Origin: Candidatus Nanohalarchaeota archaeon
GTDB lineage: Archaea; EX4484-52; B79-G9
NCBI GenBank assembly: GCA_030594795.1
Contig: JAUVEK010000048.1
Coordinates: 1 to 8,842 of the forward strand
Direction of reading: 5' to 3'
Length of the DNA stretch: 8,842 nucleotides
Under the pieces are notes generated by a model. That model had not been told where the DNA came from, searched no databases, and saw nothing but the letters and a program-made list of their open reading frames with translations. The translations under genes and the position numbers were made by a program. Shown here in pieces: positions 1 to 5,144 of the stretch (positions are counted from its first letter, which is position 1; the number at the start of each line of letters is the position of its first letter).

Positions 1-989
1 TCTTCAATATTACCGTCTTTGCAGGATTCACTTTCTTTGCAGTCTTCCTGTGTTGAATCTTTTGAAAATACGGCATTGTCCGCGGCACAACACCAAGGAT
101 TATCTGTGTCTGCTGTAGCTCCACCACATGCGCACGGCACATTGGTGTTCGCAGCTTCACATGCGCTGTTTGCGCATTCTTCCATCTGACCTTCGCATAC
201 AGGACAAGATACACTCTCAAACGTAACATCAATCACAGGTCCGCATAGTACTCCATCTTCAAAAACTACAGCATCATAGCATTTATCAATGTCCATCTCT
301 TGGCCATCTTTTAGCCAGACCCACGCCTGATCCCCGCAGTCTGCATGAGATTCATTTCTTAGTTCCACTAAATATTCTGTACCACAATCACCAGTACAGC
401 CTTCCTCTTTGGCTAGTATGGTGGATAAACTGTGAATCTCCAGCCAGTCGGGATCTCCGTGACTATGACATCCAGGAATTGGAACTGTTGCACAATTTCC
501 ATGTCCGTCGCAGGAACATGGAGGTGTTGTACAGCCGGTATTTGCATAGCATGCCTCGTCTGTTTCACCTTCAGACACAGGAGTTTCGCCGCAGCCGTGG
601 GTGCATGTGGGTTCCATGCATATATTGTCGTCACAGCCAGTTGCGTCTGCCGGGCAGTTCTCGCCAGCTTCGCAGTCACCGTCGGGGTCACCGCCGGTGC
701 AGTTTTCCGGCTCATTGCAATCATTCTTACATATTCTTCTGCATTCAGTAACCAAATCATCTATGTTATCTTCGCATATCTCCTGCTGCTCCAGACAAAA
801 GTTGGCAGGCATTCCCTGCATTGTACATATCTGACCTATAAAAGTGCATATGAATTTCCACATCTCAAAGAGAGTACATGAAGAGCATTCGATGCAGTCG
901 CCGGGGGCCTGAGCAGAGGCGCTGCCTGAAATAAAGAATATACTGGCAACAATAACAAAAAACATCATACAAAATTTATCCATTTTCAT
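1..989 (-). CDS. Secreted cysteine-rich protein, partial (C-terminus beyond window)
   Basis: The frame stays open for 329 complete codons from the ATG at 989 to the left edge, so the C-terminus is missing. I chose this start because a strong ribosome binding site, AGGAGGG at 1003-997, lies 7 bases upstream; a second in-frame ATG follows at 983. Residues 1-26 form a signal peptide: basic start, hydrophobic core FFVIVASIFFI, and a likely cleavage after SGSASA. The mature part is acidic and holds about 38 cysteines in roughly 300 residues, often spaced 3-10 apart, including CSC and CC pairs. Around residues 106-120 is a GDPDGDCEAGENCP stretch, similar to short Cys-rich repeats common in archaeal exported proteins. 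Disulfide bonds outside the cell or metal binding would explain the cysteines; neither can be shown here. No enzyme motif is recognised. The first cysteine (residue 7) is inside the signal peptide and does not sit in a lipobox. Confidence 0.85.
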   Translation of the reverse strand, partial: MKMDKFCMMFFVIVASIFFISGSASAQAPGDCIECSSCTLFEMWKFICTFIGQICTMQGMPANFCLEQQEICEDNIDDLVTECRRICKNDCNEPENCTGGDPDGDCEAGENCPADATGCDDNICMEPTCTHGCGETPVSEGETDEACYANTGCTTPPCSCDGHGNCATVPIPGCHSHGDPDWLEIHSLSTILAKEEGCTGDCGTEYLVELRNESHADCGDQAWVWLKDGQEMDIDKCYDAVVFEDGVLCGPVIDVTFESVSCPVCEGQMEECANSACEAANTNVPCACGGATADTDNPWCCAADNAVFSKDSTQEDCKESESCKDGNIE

Positions 990-996
990 TGAAAAT

Positions 997-1003
997 CCCT
1001 CCT
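997..1003 (-). promoter_or_regulatory. Ribosome binding site of the cysteine-rich protein gene
   Basis: On the minus strand AGGAGGG lies 7 bases before the ATG at 989. It is the best Shine-Dalgarno match in the window together with the one at 3799-3806, and it fixes the start of a gene that is open at its other end. Confidence 0.75.
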
Positions 1004-1081
1004 GAAGATTATGCCCTGGTTTTGAATGCAATAGAATGCATTATATAGATAGCATAGTACCATTGTAATATTTGGGTTGAA

Positions 1082-1101
1082 CTCATATATAAAGGTTTTA
1101 A
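1082..1101 (-). promoter_or_regulatory. Candidate BRE/TATA promoter of the cysteine-rich protein gene
   Basis: The minus strand reads TTAAAACCTTTATATATGAG here, an A-rich BRE followed by a TATA box close to the archaeal consensus. Transcription would start near 1058-1062 and give a leader of about 70 bases that contains the ribosome binding site. A second weaker AT-rich box (CTATATAATGCA, about 1037-1048) lies nearer and could give a leader of about 30 bases. The whole spacer 990-1182 shows no further gene. Confidence 0.5.
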
Positions 1102-1182
1102 GTATTTGCAATTATGGGCTGTCCTGAGAATCATGAAATCCTAGGTGATTGGTTAATTTTAAGGGTTCAGAAGAGAGGCACC

Positions 1183-2325
1183 TTATTCTTTTGCAAGGAC
1201 ACTTACTTCAAGCCTGCCTATCCTGTAGCTTCCGGTGGCTGAAAATTTGAGCTCGTTGTCTTTTTCCTTCAGGTCATCTGATGTGAATTCCATTGTAAAC
1301 CATTCTTTCTCTTCCAGATACGGGATGTGATATGTCTTGTCATTAAAATATACTGTAATGCCGCTGTCAAGATTTACTTTCTCGACGAAGAATCTAATCT
1401 CCCCGGTCACATTGGCGGTTTCTGCTAATATGGTCCACCACCTGTCTGCGTCAAAGTTGAGCACCTTTATGTTTGATTCGCCGCTGCCGTAATAAGAGAC
1501 TGTCAGCTCCACGTTTTCAAGGTCATAACTGACGCCTTTTCTTGTCTTAAAGGTTATCAGGTTCTCACCGGGTATCAGGTTTGTGTCTTTTCTTGTGAAA
1601 TCTTTTTCTATTATATCTCCGGGGAGAGGCCTGCCCTCATAAACTATCTTACTGTTAATTAAAGCGATAAGGTCTGCAAAGCCTTCTGAGTCATCTACTG
1701 AATAAGAGATCGTGCCGTGGCCCCAGCCGTTGTACTCGTATGGGAAAATCTCGAATGGGATGACTTTTGTCTTGTCGTCAAACTTTTCTATGACTACGCT
1801 GATATCTTTTAGAATGTAAGTTGTCGGTGCCCAGAATTTAGGGCCTGAGCTTGTCGCGGAGATGACGAGCTCGTTGTCGTCTTTCATGTCTTCTACGACA
1901 AGTGCAAATTTTCTCGGGTATGTGATGTTATTGTATATTTCCTCCCCGTTTAAAAACAGGCAGAGACTGCCGTAATCGTTCATGTCAGCGACGCTAAATT
2001 CTATTACTGCCTTGTCTGCGTCGCTGCCTGAGAATCTGATGGTTTTCGAGGCTTTTACAAACCAGCTGTTTTTGATGGTTGCTGTATCTTCTTCAAATGC
2101 ATTGTTTTTGCCTAAAGTGTATCCGACTGTGAATGTGCCGAGTTTTATGGTTCTTGCGCGCGAGGTGATATGGCCTATGTCGCCAAGGGCATCGGAAGTG
2201 TAAATCATGCCTTCGTCTATTGTTTTTTTGTCATCTGCCTGGTCGCCCGGCATCTGGCCAAGGACTACGAGTGCAAGTGCAAAGATGAATAGCCCGACTG
2301 CAAGTACCTTAACGAAATCTTCCAT
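1183..2325 (-). CDS. Membrane-anchored protein of three beta-rich modules, unknown function
   Basis: The 380-residue product has one N-terminal hydrophobic segment (residues 5-23, VKVLAVGLFIFALALVVLG) with no clear cleavage site, so it is probably anchored with the rest outside the cell. After a linker rich in Asp and Lys (24-50), three segments of about 95 residues (86-180, 187-278, 284-378) share an order of motifs: a strand with Asn or equivalent (LFLNGEEIYN 123, ALINSKIVYE 221, VYFNDKTYHI 325); then a D/N-rich turn and strand (DDNELVISAT 149, PGENLITFKT 252, KDNELKFSAT 355); then a closing strand (LKDISVVIE 172, LENVELTVSY 269, IGRLEVSVL 369). This looks like repeated beta-sandwich domains, as in surface or sugar-binding proteins, but no family is recognised. 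There is one cysteine (residue 122), unlike the cysteine-rich neighbour downstream. No ribosome binding site precedes the ATG, so a leaderless message is likely. Confidence 0.85.
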   Translation of the reverse strand: MEDFVKVLAVGLFIFALALVVLGQMPGDQADDKKTIDEGMIYTSDALGDIGHITSRARTIKLGTFTVGYTLGKNNAFEEDTATIKNSWFVKASKTIRFSGSDADKAVIEFSVADMNDYGSLCLFLNGEEIYNNITYPRKFALVVEDMKDDNELVISATSSGPKFWAPTTYILKDISVVIEKFDDKTKVIPFEIFPYEYNGWGHGTISYSVDDSEGFADLIALINSKIVYEGRPLPGDIIEKDFTRKDTNLIPGENLITFKTRKGVSYDLENVELTVSYYGSGESNIKVLNFDADRWWTILAETANVTGEIRFFVEKVNLDSGITVYFNDKTYHIPYLEEKEWFTMEFTSDDLKEKDNELKFSATGSYRIGRLEVSVLAKE

Positions 2326-2375
2326 AGTATCGTTATTATTTTAAGATTAGATAATATATATATGTGTGGTATAGA
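2326..2375. promoter_or_regulatory. Divergent promoter region between module protein gene and pelota
   Basis: Only 50 bases separate the two outward-facing starts. The core is an alternating AT run, AATATATATAT at 2353-2363, usable as a TATA box in either direction. For the minus-strand gene it sits about 30 bases from the ATG at 2325, which suits a leaderless or nearly leaderless transcript. For pelota the run is closer (about 18 bases from ATG 2376), so TTATTATTTT at 2334-2343 may serve instead. Neither gene has a clear ribosome binding site. Which box serves which gene is inference. Confidence 0.45.
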
Positions 2376-3392
2376 ATGAAACTGCTGAAAAAGGATTTGA
2401 GGCATGAGACCAAAGTGAAGCCTGAGAACCCGGATGATTTGTGGAATCTTAAGAATATTGTTCGCTCGGGGGATGTGGTTGGCGCAAGGACGCTTCGGAC
2501 GCTCCAGACGTCTGACAAGGGTGAGAAGCGGCCTGTGTACCTGAAGCTGCGGGTGGAGAAGGTTTCGTTTGATGATGAAGGGGGCAGGCTGCGGATACAG
2601 GGCAAGATTATATCAGGACCGGATGATATCCAGTTCGGGTATCACAGCCTGTCGGTTGAGCCTAATGATGTCATTTCTATTGAGAAGGAATGGAAGAGGC
2701 ATGAGGTTCTTTGCCTGAATGAGTCACTGAAGTACAAGGGGCTGAAGGTCCTTATATGCGTGCTTGATGAGAGGAGGGCTGATGTTGCTCTTGCGACTGA
2801 GGTGAAAATTAGTAACAAAGCCTCGATTTCTGCCAAGGGAGGGGGGAAGCTGTATGGAGGTGAGTCTCCGCTTGCGTATTATAGTGAGGTTATTTCTTAT
2901 CTTGATGAGAATAAGGATGCTGTGGATAAGATAATTGTTGCGGGGCCGGGATTTACTAAGGATAACCTGTATGGTGCTGTGAAGGATGCTAAGCTTAAGG
3001 GGAAGATTATTCTTGAGGTTTCGAGTGTTACAGGTAAGACCGGGATCAATGAGGTTATCAAGAGAGGAGGGCTTGAGAGGGTGATGAAGGAGAGCAGGAT
3101 CTCTTTTGAAACAGGGAAGGTGGAGTCGTTTCTTTGTGAGCTTGCGAAGGACAGCGGGCTTGTTACTTACGGGAAGAAGCATGTTATGTGTGCGGTTGAG
3201 GCTGGGGCTGCGTCTGAAATTCTGGTTTCTGATAAGCTTGTCAAGGAGAGGGAGATTGAGGATATGCTTGATATGCAGAAGAAAGTTGGGGGGCGGATGT
3301 GTATTGTTGGTTCTGCGCACGAGGCTGGTGAGAAACTGTATGGTCTTGGCGGGGTTGCTGCGTTTTTGAGGTATAAGATGAAGTCTAGTTAG
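2376..3392 (+). CDS. pelA: Archaeal pelota (aPelota), ribosome rescue factor
   Basis: Pelota binds the A site of stalled ribosomes, delivered by aEF1A in archaea, and with ABCE1 splits them. The 338-residue product has the usual length and all three domains. Residues 1-130 are the Sm-like N-terminal domain, opening MKLLKKDLRHETKVKPENPD, with SGDVVGARTLRT at 31-42. Residues 131-260 are the eRF1-like middle domain, starting DERRADVALA and lacking the GGQ release motif, as expected for pelota. Residues 265-338 are the C-terminal domain, with YGKKHVMCAVEAGAASEILVSD and the closing HEAGEKLYGLGGVAAFLRY. I prefer ATG 2376 to the in-frame GTG at 2364, because family members begin M-K-[IL]-L and the GTG would add only four unconserved residues. 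The gene ends tail to tail on the next gene with an 8-base overlap. Confidence 0.95.
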   Translation: MKLLKKDLRHETKVKPENPDDLWNLKNIVRSGDVVGARTLRTLQTSDKGEKRPVYLKLRVEKVSFDDEGGRLRIQGKIISGPDDIQFGYHSLSVEPNDVISIEKEWKRHEVLCLNESLKYKGLKVLICVLDERRADVALATEVKISNKASISAKGGGKLYGGESPLAYYSEVISYLDENKDAVDKIIVAGPGFTKDNLYGAVKDAKLKGKIILEVSSVTGKTGINEVIKRGGLERVMKESRISFETGKVESFLCELAKDSGLVTYGKKHVMCAVEAGAASEILVSDKLVKEREIEDMLDMQKKVGGRMCIVGSAHEAGEKLYGLGGVAAFLRYKMKSS

Positions 3393-3795
3393 TGTCGAGC
3401 TTGTTTAGGATGTTTTGCAGATTTTTTTTGAGTTCGAGTGCATCAGGGTCTTTGGGGTCCTTTGTTTCTATTTTGTCGAGCATTTTTTTGGCTTCAATTA
3501 TTGATTCTTTTTCATCGTCACTCAAGATGGATGGGTCTACAATGTCAAGGTATTCTTTAAGGTGTTCAACTGAAACGCTGGTGATGTCTTTGATGTAATT
3601 GTTTGTGTCGTCTATGCTTTTTTCGAGAATTATTTTGTTCTCTTCTGTGGGGTTGTCGACGTAACTGTTCATGTTTCCGAGCATTGTGTCTGTGTGCGCC
3701 ATTGCACTGTTCATGATGAGCGCAACCATGCCGAAAAGGCTTATGAAGAGTACTGATGTAACTGTGGTTCCTGCAATTATGGATGTAAGATTCAT
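3385..3795 (-). CDS. Small membrane-anchored helical protein, unknown function
   Basis: The product has 136 residues from the ATG at 3795. Residues 5-30 (SIIAGTTVTSVLFISLFGMV and on) form one transmembrane helix. The rest is charged, with heptad-like helices (NKIILEKSIDDTNNYI, DDEKESIIEAKKMLDKI, LELKKNLQNILNKL), so it is likely an exposed coiled or helical-bundle domain. The open frame extends up to 3903, but that extension would run through the tRNA gene and the promoter. ATG 3795 instead has GAGGTGAT just upstream and a TATA box at 3835-3844, which decides the start. Its TAG stop overlaps the end of pelota on the other strand. I recognise no family, and no class III (pilin) signal is seen. 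Confidence 0.78.
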   Translation of the reverse strand: MNLTSIIAGTTVTSVLFISLFGMVALIMNSAMAHTDTMLGNMNSYVDNPTEENKIILEKSIDDTNNYIKDITSVSVEHLKEYLDIVDPSILSDDEKESIIEAKKMLDKIETKDPKDPDALELKKNLQNILNKLDTN

Positions 3796-3798
3796 TGT

Positions 3799-3806
3799 AT
3801 CACCTC
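3799..3806 (-). promoter_or_regulatory. Ribosome binding site deciding the start at 3795
   Basis: GAGGTGAT on the minus strand is followed by ACA and then the ATG at 3795. It matches the complement of the archaeal 16S rRNA 3' end over eight bases and rules against the longer frame starting at 3903. Confidence 0.75.
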
Positions 3807-3811
3807 TTAGT

Positions 3812-3830
3812 GTTACTAATAAATAGTAAC
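3812..3830. promoter_or_regulatory. Perfect inverted repeat between TATA box and start, candidate operator
   Basis: GTTACTAATAAATAGTAAC has two perfect 7-base arms (GTTACTA and TAGTAAC) around five bases. It lies just downstream of the TATA box at 3835-3844 and reaches the expected transcription start near 3813. A protein bound here would block polymerase loading. If transcribed in full it could instead form a weak AT-rich hairpin next to the ribosome binding site. Confidence 0.5.
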
Positions 3831-3834
3831 TCAT

Positions 3835-3844
3835 CTTTATAAAG
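3835..3844 (-). promoter_or_regulatory. TATA box of the small membrane protein gene
   Basis: CTTTATAAAG, itself palindromic, lies about 26 bases before the expected transcription start near 3813, which would leave a short leader of about 18 bases carrying the GAGGTGAT site. Confidence 0.6.
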
Positions 3845-3857
3845 TTATCGGTTATGG

Positions 3858-3876
3858 GAGAAAAAGAAGGAAAAAG
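3858..3876 (-). terminator. T-rich terminator after tRNA-Ser
   Basis: Directly after the discriminator base the minus strand reads CTTTTTCCTTCTTTTTCTC, two runs of five T. Archaeal polymerase stops at such T tracts without a hairpin. The TATA box of the next gene follows, so the two are likely separate units. Confidence 0.55.
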
Positions 3877-4001
3877 CGTCAGGGGAGGGATTTTCAGAAC
3901 CAAAGAATTGAAATGATATCTTGTGCGTTCATTTGAACCCTCGAGTCCTTGCGGACAGTAACTTAGCAGGCTACCGCCATACCGAGCTAGGCGACCCTGA
4001 C
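3877..4001 (-). tRNA. tRNA-Ser(GCU), interrupted by a T-loop intron
   Basis: A full class II tRNA folds from this stretch. The acceptor is GTCAGGG (4001-3995) paired with CCCTGAC (3884-3878), seven perfect pairs. The D arm is GCC/GGC with the G18-G19 pair (3983-3982). The anticodon stem is GTAGC/GTTAC with loop CTGCTAA (3969-3963), so the anticodon is GCT, reading AGC and AGU serine codons. The long variable arm GTCC-GCAA-GGAC (3956-3945) is expected for Ser. The T stem is GAGGG (3942-3938) with CCCTC (3889-3885). The discriminator is G (3877) and CCA is not encoded. Removing the 41-base intron at 3931-3891 restores the normal T-loop TTCAAAT and an 84-base tRNA. The anticodon arm is intact, so this is not a canonical 37/38 intron. 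Confidence 0.95.
3891..3931 (-). other. tRNA intron in the T-loop (position 59/60) with canonical bulge-helix-bulge
   Basis: The intron is 41 bases. Its junctions form an exact bulge-helix-bulge: outer helix GAGGG/CCCTC (the T stem), central four-pair helix TTCA (3937-3934) with TGAA (3896-3893), inner helix GAAC (3930-3927) with GTTC (3900-3897), and two three-base bulges that are both AAT (3933-3931 and 3892-3890). Archaeal splicing endonuclease cuts after the second base of each bulge, here AA|T on both sides, which leaves TTCAAA joined to T. The inner loop of 26 bases shows no open frame or other signal. Confidence 0.9.
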
Positions 4002-4050
4002 ACCTGTAAAATCAACTTTAAATCAAAACTTTTAATAATGTTCCCACACC

Positions 4051-4063
4051 AATAAATATAAAG
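4051..4063. promoter_or_regulatory. TATA box of the PRC-barrel gene, possibly shared with tRNA-Ser
   Basis: AATAAATATAAAG on the plus strand predicts a start near 4083 and a leader of about 28 bases that contains the GAGGTG site. Read on the minus strand it is CTTTATATTTATT, about 50 bases before the tRNA. That is farther than usual, and no better box for the tRNA is seen in the AT-rich stretch 4011-4040. Confidence 0.45.
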
Positions 4064-4110
4064 TTTGCTACGCTATTAGTGTATAACTGGTTATGAAGAG
4101 GTGCTATTGT

Positions 4111-4377
4111 ATGGTTGTCAATGAACAGGAAATGAGTGAAGTTGTAGGGAAAGATATTTTTACTGATAAAGGCTCTTACTGCGGTAAGATCGCTGATGTT
4201 GAGTTTGATCTTTCGAAGTTCAGGCTGCGGGCCATTGTGGTTGATGCTGCCAAGGGGTCTTATCTTGCGGGGGTTGTCGGCGGCAAGAGGGGTGTCATTA
4301 TCCCGTACCCGATGATTCGCGCTATTGATGATATCGCGATTATCAAGCATATTTCTGCGCCTGAAGCTATGGAATAA
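4111..4377 (+). CDS. Small PRC-barrel domain protein
   Basis: The 88-residue product is a single PRC-barrel: a conserved opening VVGKDIFTDKGSYCGKIADVEFDL (residues 11-34, split here only by its Ser-Tyr), then FRLRAIVVDA, and the closing IIPYPMIRAIDDIAIIKH. Such stand-alone proteins are typical of archaea. Some relatives, the Cdp proteins of haloarchaea, work in cell division with SepF, while others have no known role, so a division role here is only a possibility. The start is set at ATG 4111 because GAGGTG (4098-4103) lies 7 bases before it; the earlier in-frame ATG at 4093 overlaps that site and adds a poorly conserved MKRCYC. It converges on the ComB-like gene across a 53-base spacer (4378-4430) in which no other feature is visible. 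Confidence 0.88.
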   Translation: MVVNEQEMSEVVGKDIFTDKGSYCGKIADVEFDLSKFRLRAIVVDAAKGSYLAGVVGGKRGVIIPYPMIRAIDDIAIIKHISAPEAME

Positions 4378-4430
4378 TGGGTTTTTGGTGTTTGGAGAAG
4401 AGTGTTCTTATTTTGGTTATTCAGGGGTAT

Positions 4431-5138
4431 CTATGTTTTTGCTGCCCTGATGATCTTGTTTGTGTATACTTTTGGGACTACTGGATAAGAATTTAGTTTC
4501 AGGCTCAGTTCGACGTCTTGTGGCTTTTTCAGGGTGTTTCTGACAAGAACTGCGCATTCGCAGTTGTATATCTTTTTTTTCATGCCCGGAAAATCGTAGG
4601 TTTTTTCTTCAAGTGCGGATTTGAGAGCTATTGCGCATAGCTCGTCTTCAAGTCCCTTTTTTCCAAGCCGTCCCAGGGGGACCAGGGTTACGTGGCCGGT
4701 GTGGTGGTTTTTTATGTATTCTTTGCAGGCATCAAGGTTTACAAATGATGCAAGGATTATGTCTGATGCCTTGTCTGCGTTCAGTATTGCCTGTGTGGCA
4801 TTGTTTGTCCTGATGACTATCTTTTTTCCTGTGAAGTCCTTATTGTAAAGTTCTCCCGGGGAATTGTTGTAATGGAATGAGTCATGAACATGGCCGTGCT
4901 CGCCTTCGCCGATGAGGACGTATCCCCTGGATTCGTATTGCTTGGCGTCTTTTGGGGTGGTGAGTGGTATTATGAGTTCTGCGTTGTTTTTCAGGAGAAT
5001 CGGTATTGTGGTGCAGGCCCGAAGAACGTCGATTATGACTACAATGCCTTTAGCATCTTTTGAGCCTTCGACTAAACTCCGGGTTTTGATGAGCATGGAT
5101 TGATATTTGGGGTATATCATTAAATTTGTGAGTCCCAT
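4431..5138 (-). CDS. ComB-like 2-phosphosulfolactate phosphatase family protein
   Basis: The 235 residues match the ComB family, Mg-dependent phosphatases whose founding member makes sulfolactate from 2-phosphosulfolactate in coenzyme M synthesis. Visible family motifs in order are IDVLRACTTI (36-45), GEGEHG (77-82), NNSPGE (91-96), RTNNATQAI (110-118, where other members have RTTNGTxA) and GRLGKKGLEDELCAI (156-170). Length is normal. It follows the asparaginase gene by 6 bases and is surely in its operon. No other coenzyme M gene is in view, and ComB relatives occur in non-methanogens and bacteria, so the substrate is uncertain. No ribosome binding site is seen; in-frame ATGs at 5120 and 5096 are alternative starts, since the family core begins near residue 28. 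Confidence 0.82.
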   Translation of the reverse strand: MGLTNLMIYPKYQSMLIKTRSLVEGSKDAKGIVVIIDVLRACTTIPILLKNNAELIIPLTTPKDAKQYESRGYVLIGEGEHGHVHDSFHYNNSPGELYNKDFTGKKIVIRTNNATQAILNADKASDIILASFVNLDACKEYIKNHHTGHVTLVPLGRLGKKGLEDELCAIALKSALEEKTYDFPGMKKKIYNCECAVLVRNTLKKPQDVELSLKLNSYPVVPKVYTNKIIRAAKT

Positions 5139-5144
5139 AATTTT

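Noticed and set aside
413..881. Several open frames on both strands over the cysteine-rich gene
   Set aside because: They are shadows of the minus-strand frame, which runs unbroken from 989 to the edge with a signal peptide and strong ribosome binding site. Their translations show no coherent domains.
2724..3320. Minus-strand frame of 198 codons opposite pelota
   Set aside because: It lies wholly inside a well conserved gene, is rich in Leu, Asn and Pro as expected of an antisense shadow, and has no promoter or ribosome binding site.
3796..3903. N-terminal extension of the small membrane protein up to 3903
   Set aside because: It would read through the promoter, the terminator and the 3' part of tRNA-Ser, while ATG 3795 has its own TATA box and ribosome binding site.
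3877..4001. Reading the tRNA as a broken pseudogene because the T arm is interrupted
   Set aside because: The acceptor, D, anticodon, variable and T stems all pair, and the interruption has an exact bulge-helix-bulge, which decay would not produce.
4018..4350. Minus-strand frame of 110 codons opposite the PRC-barrel gene
   Set aside because: The plus-strand frame encodes a clear PRC-barrel with promoter and ribosome binding site; the opposite frame has no recognisable protein features.
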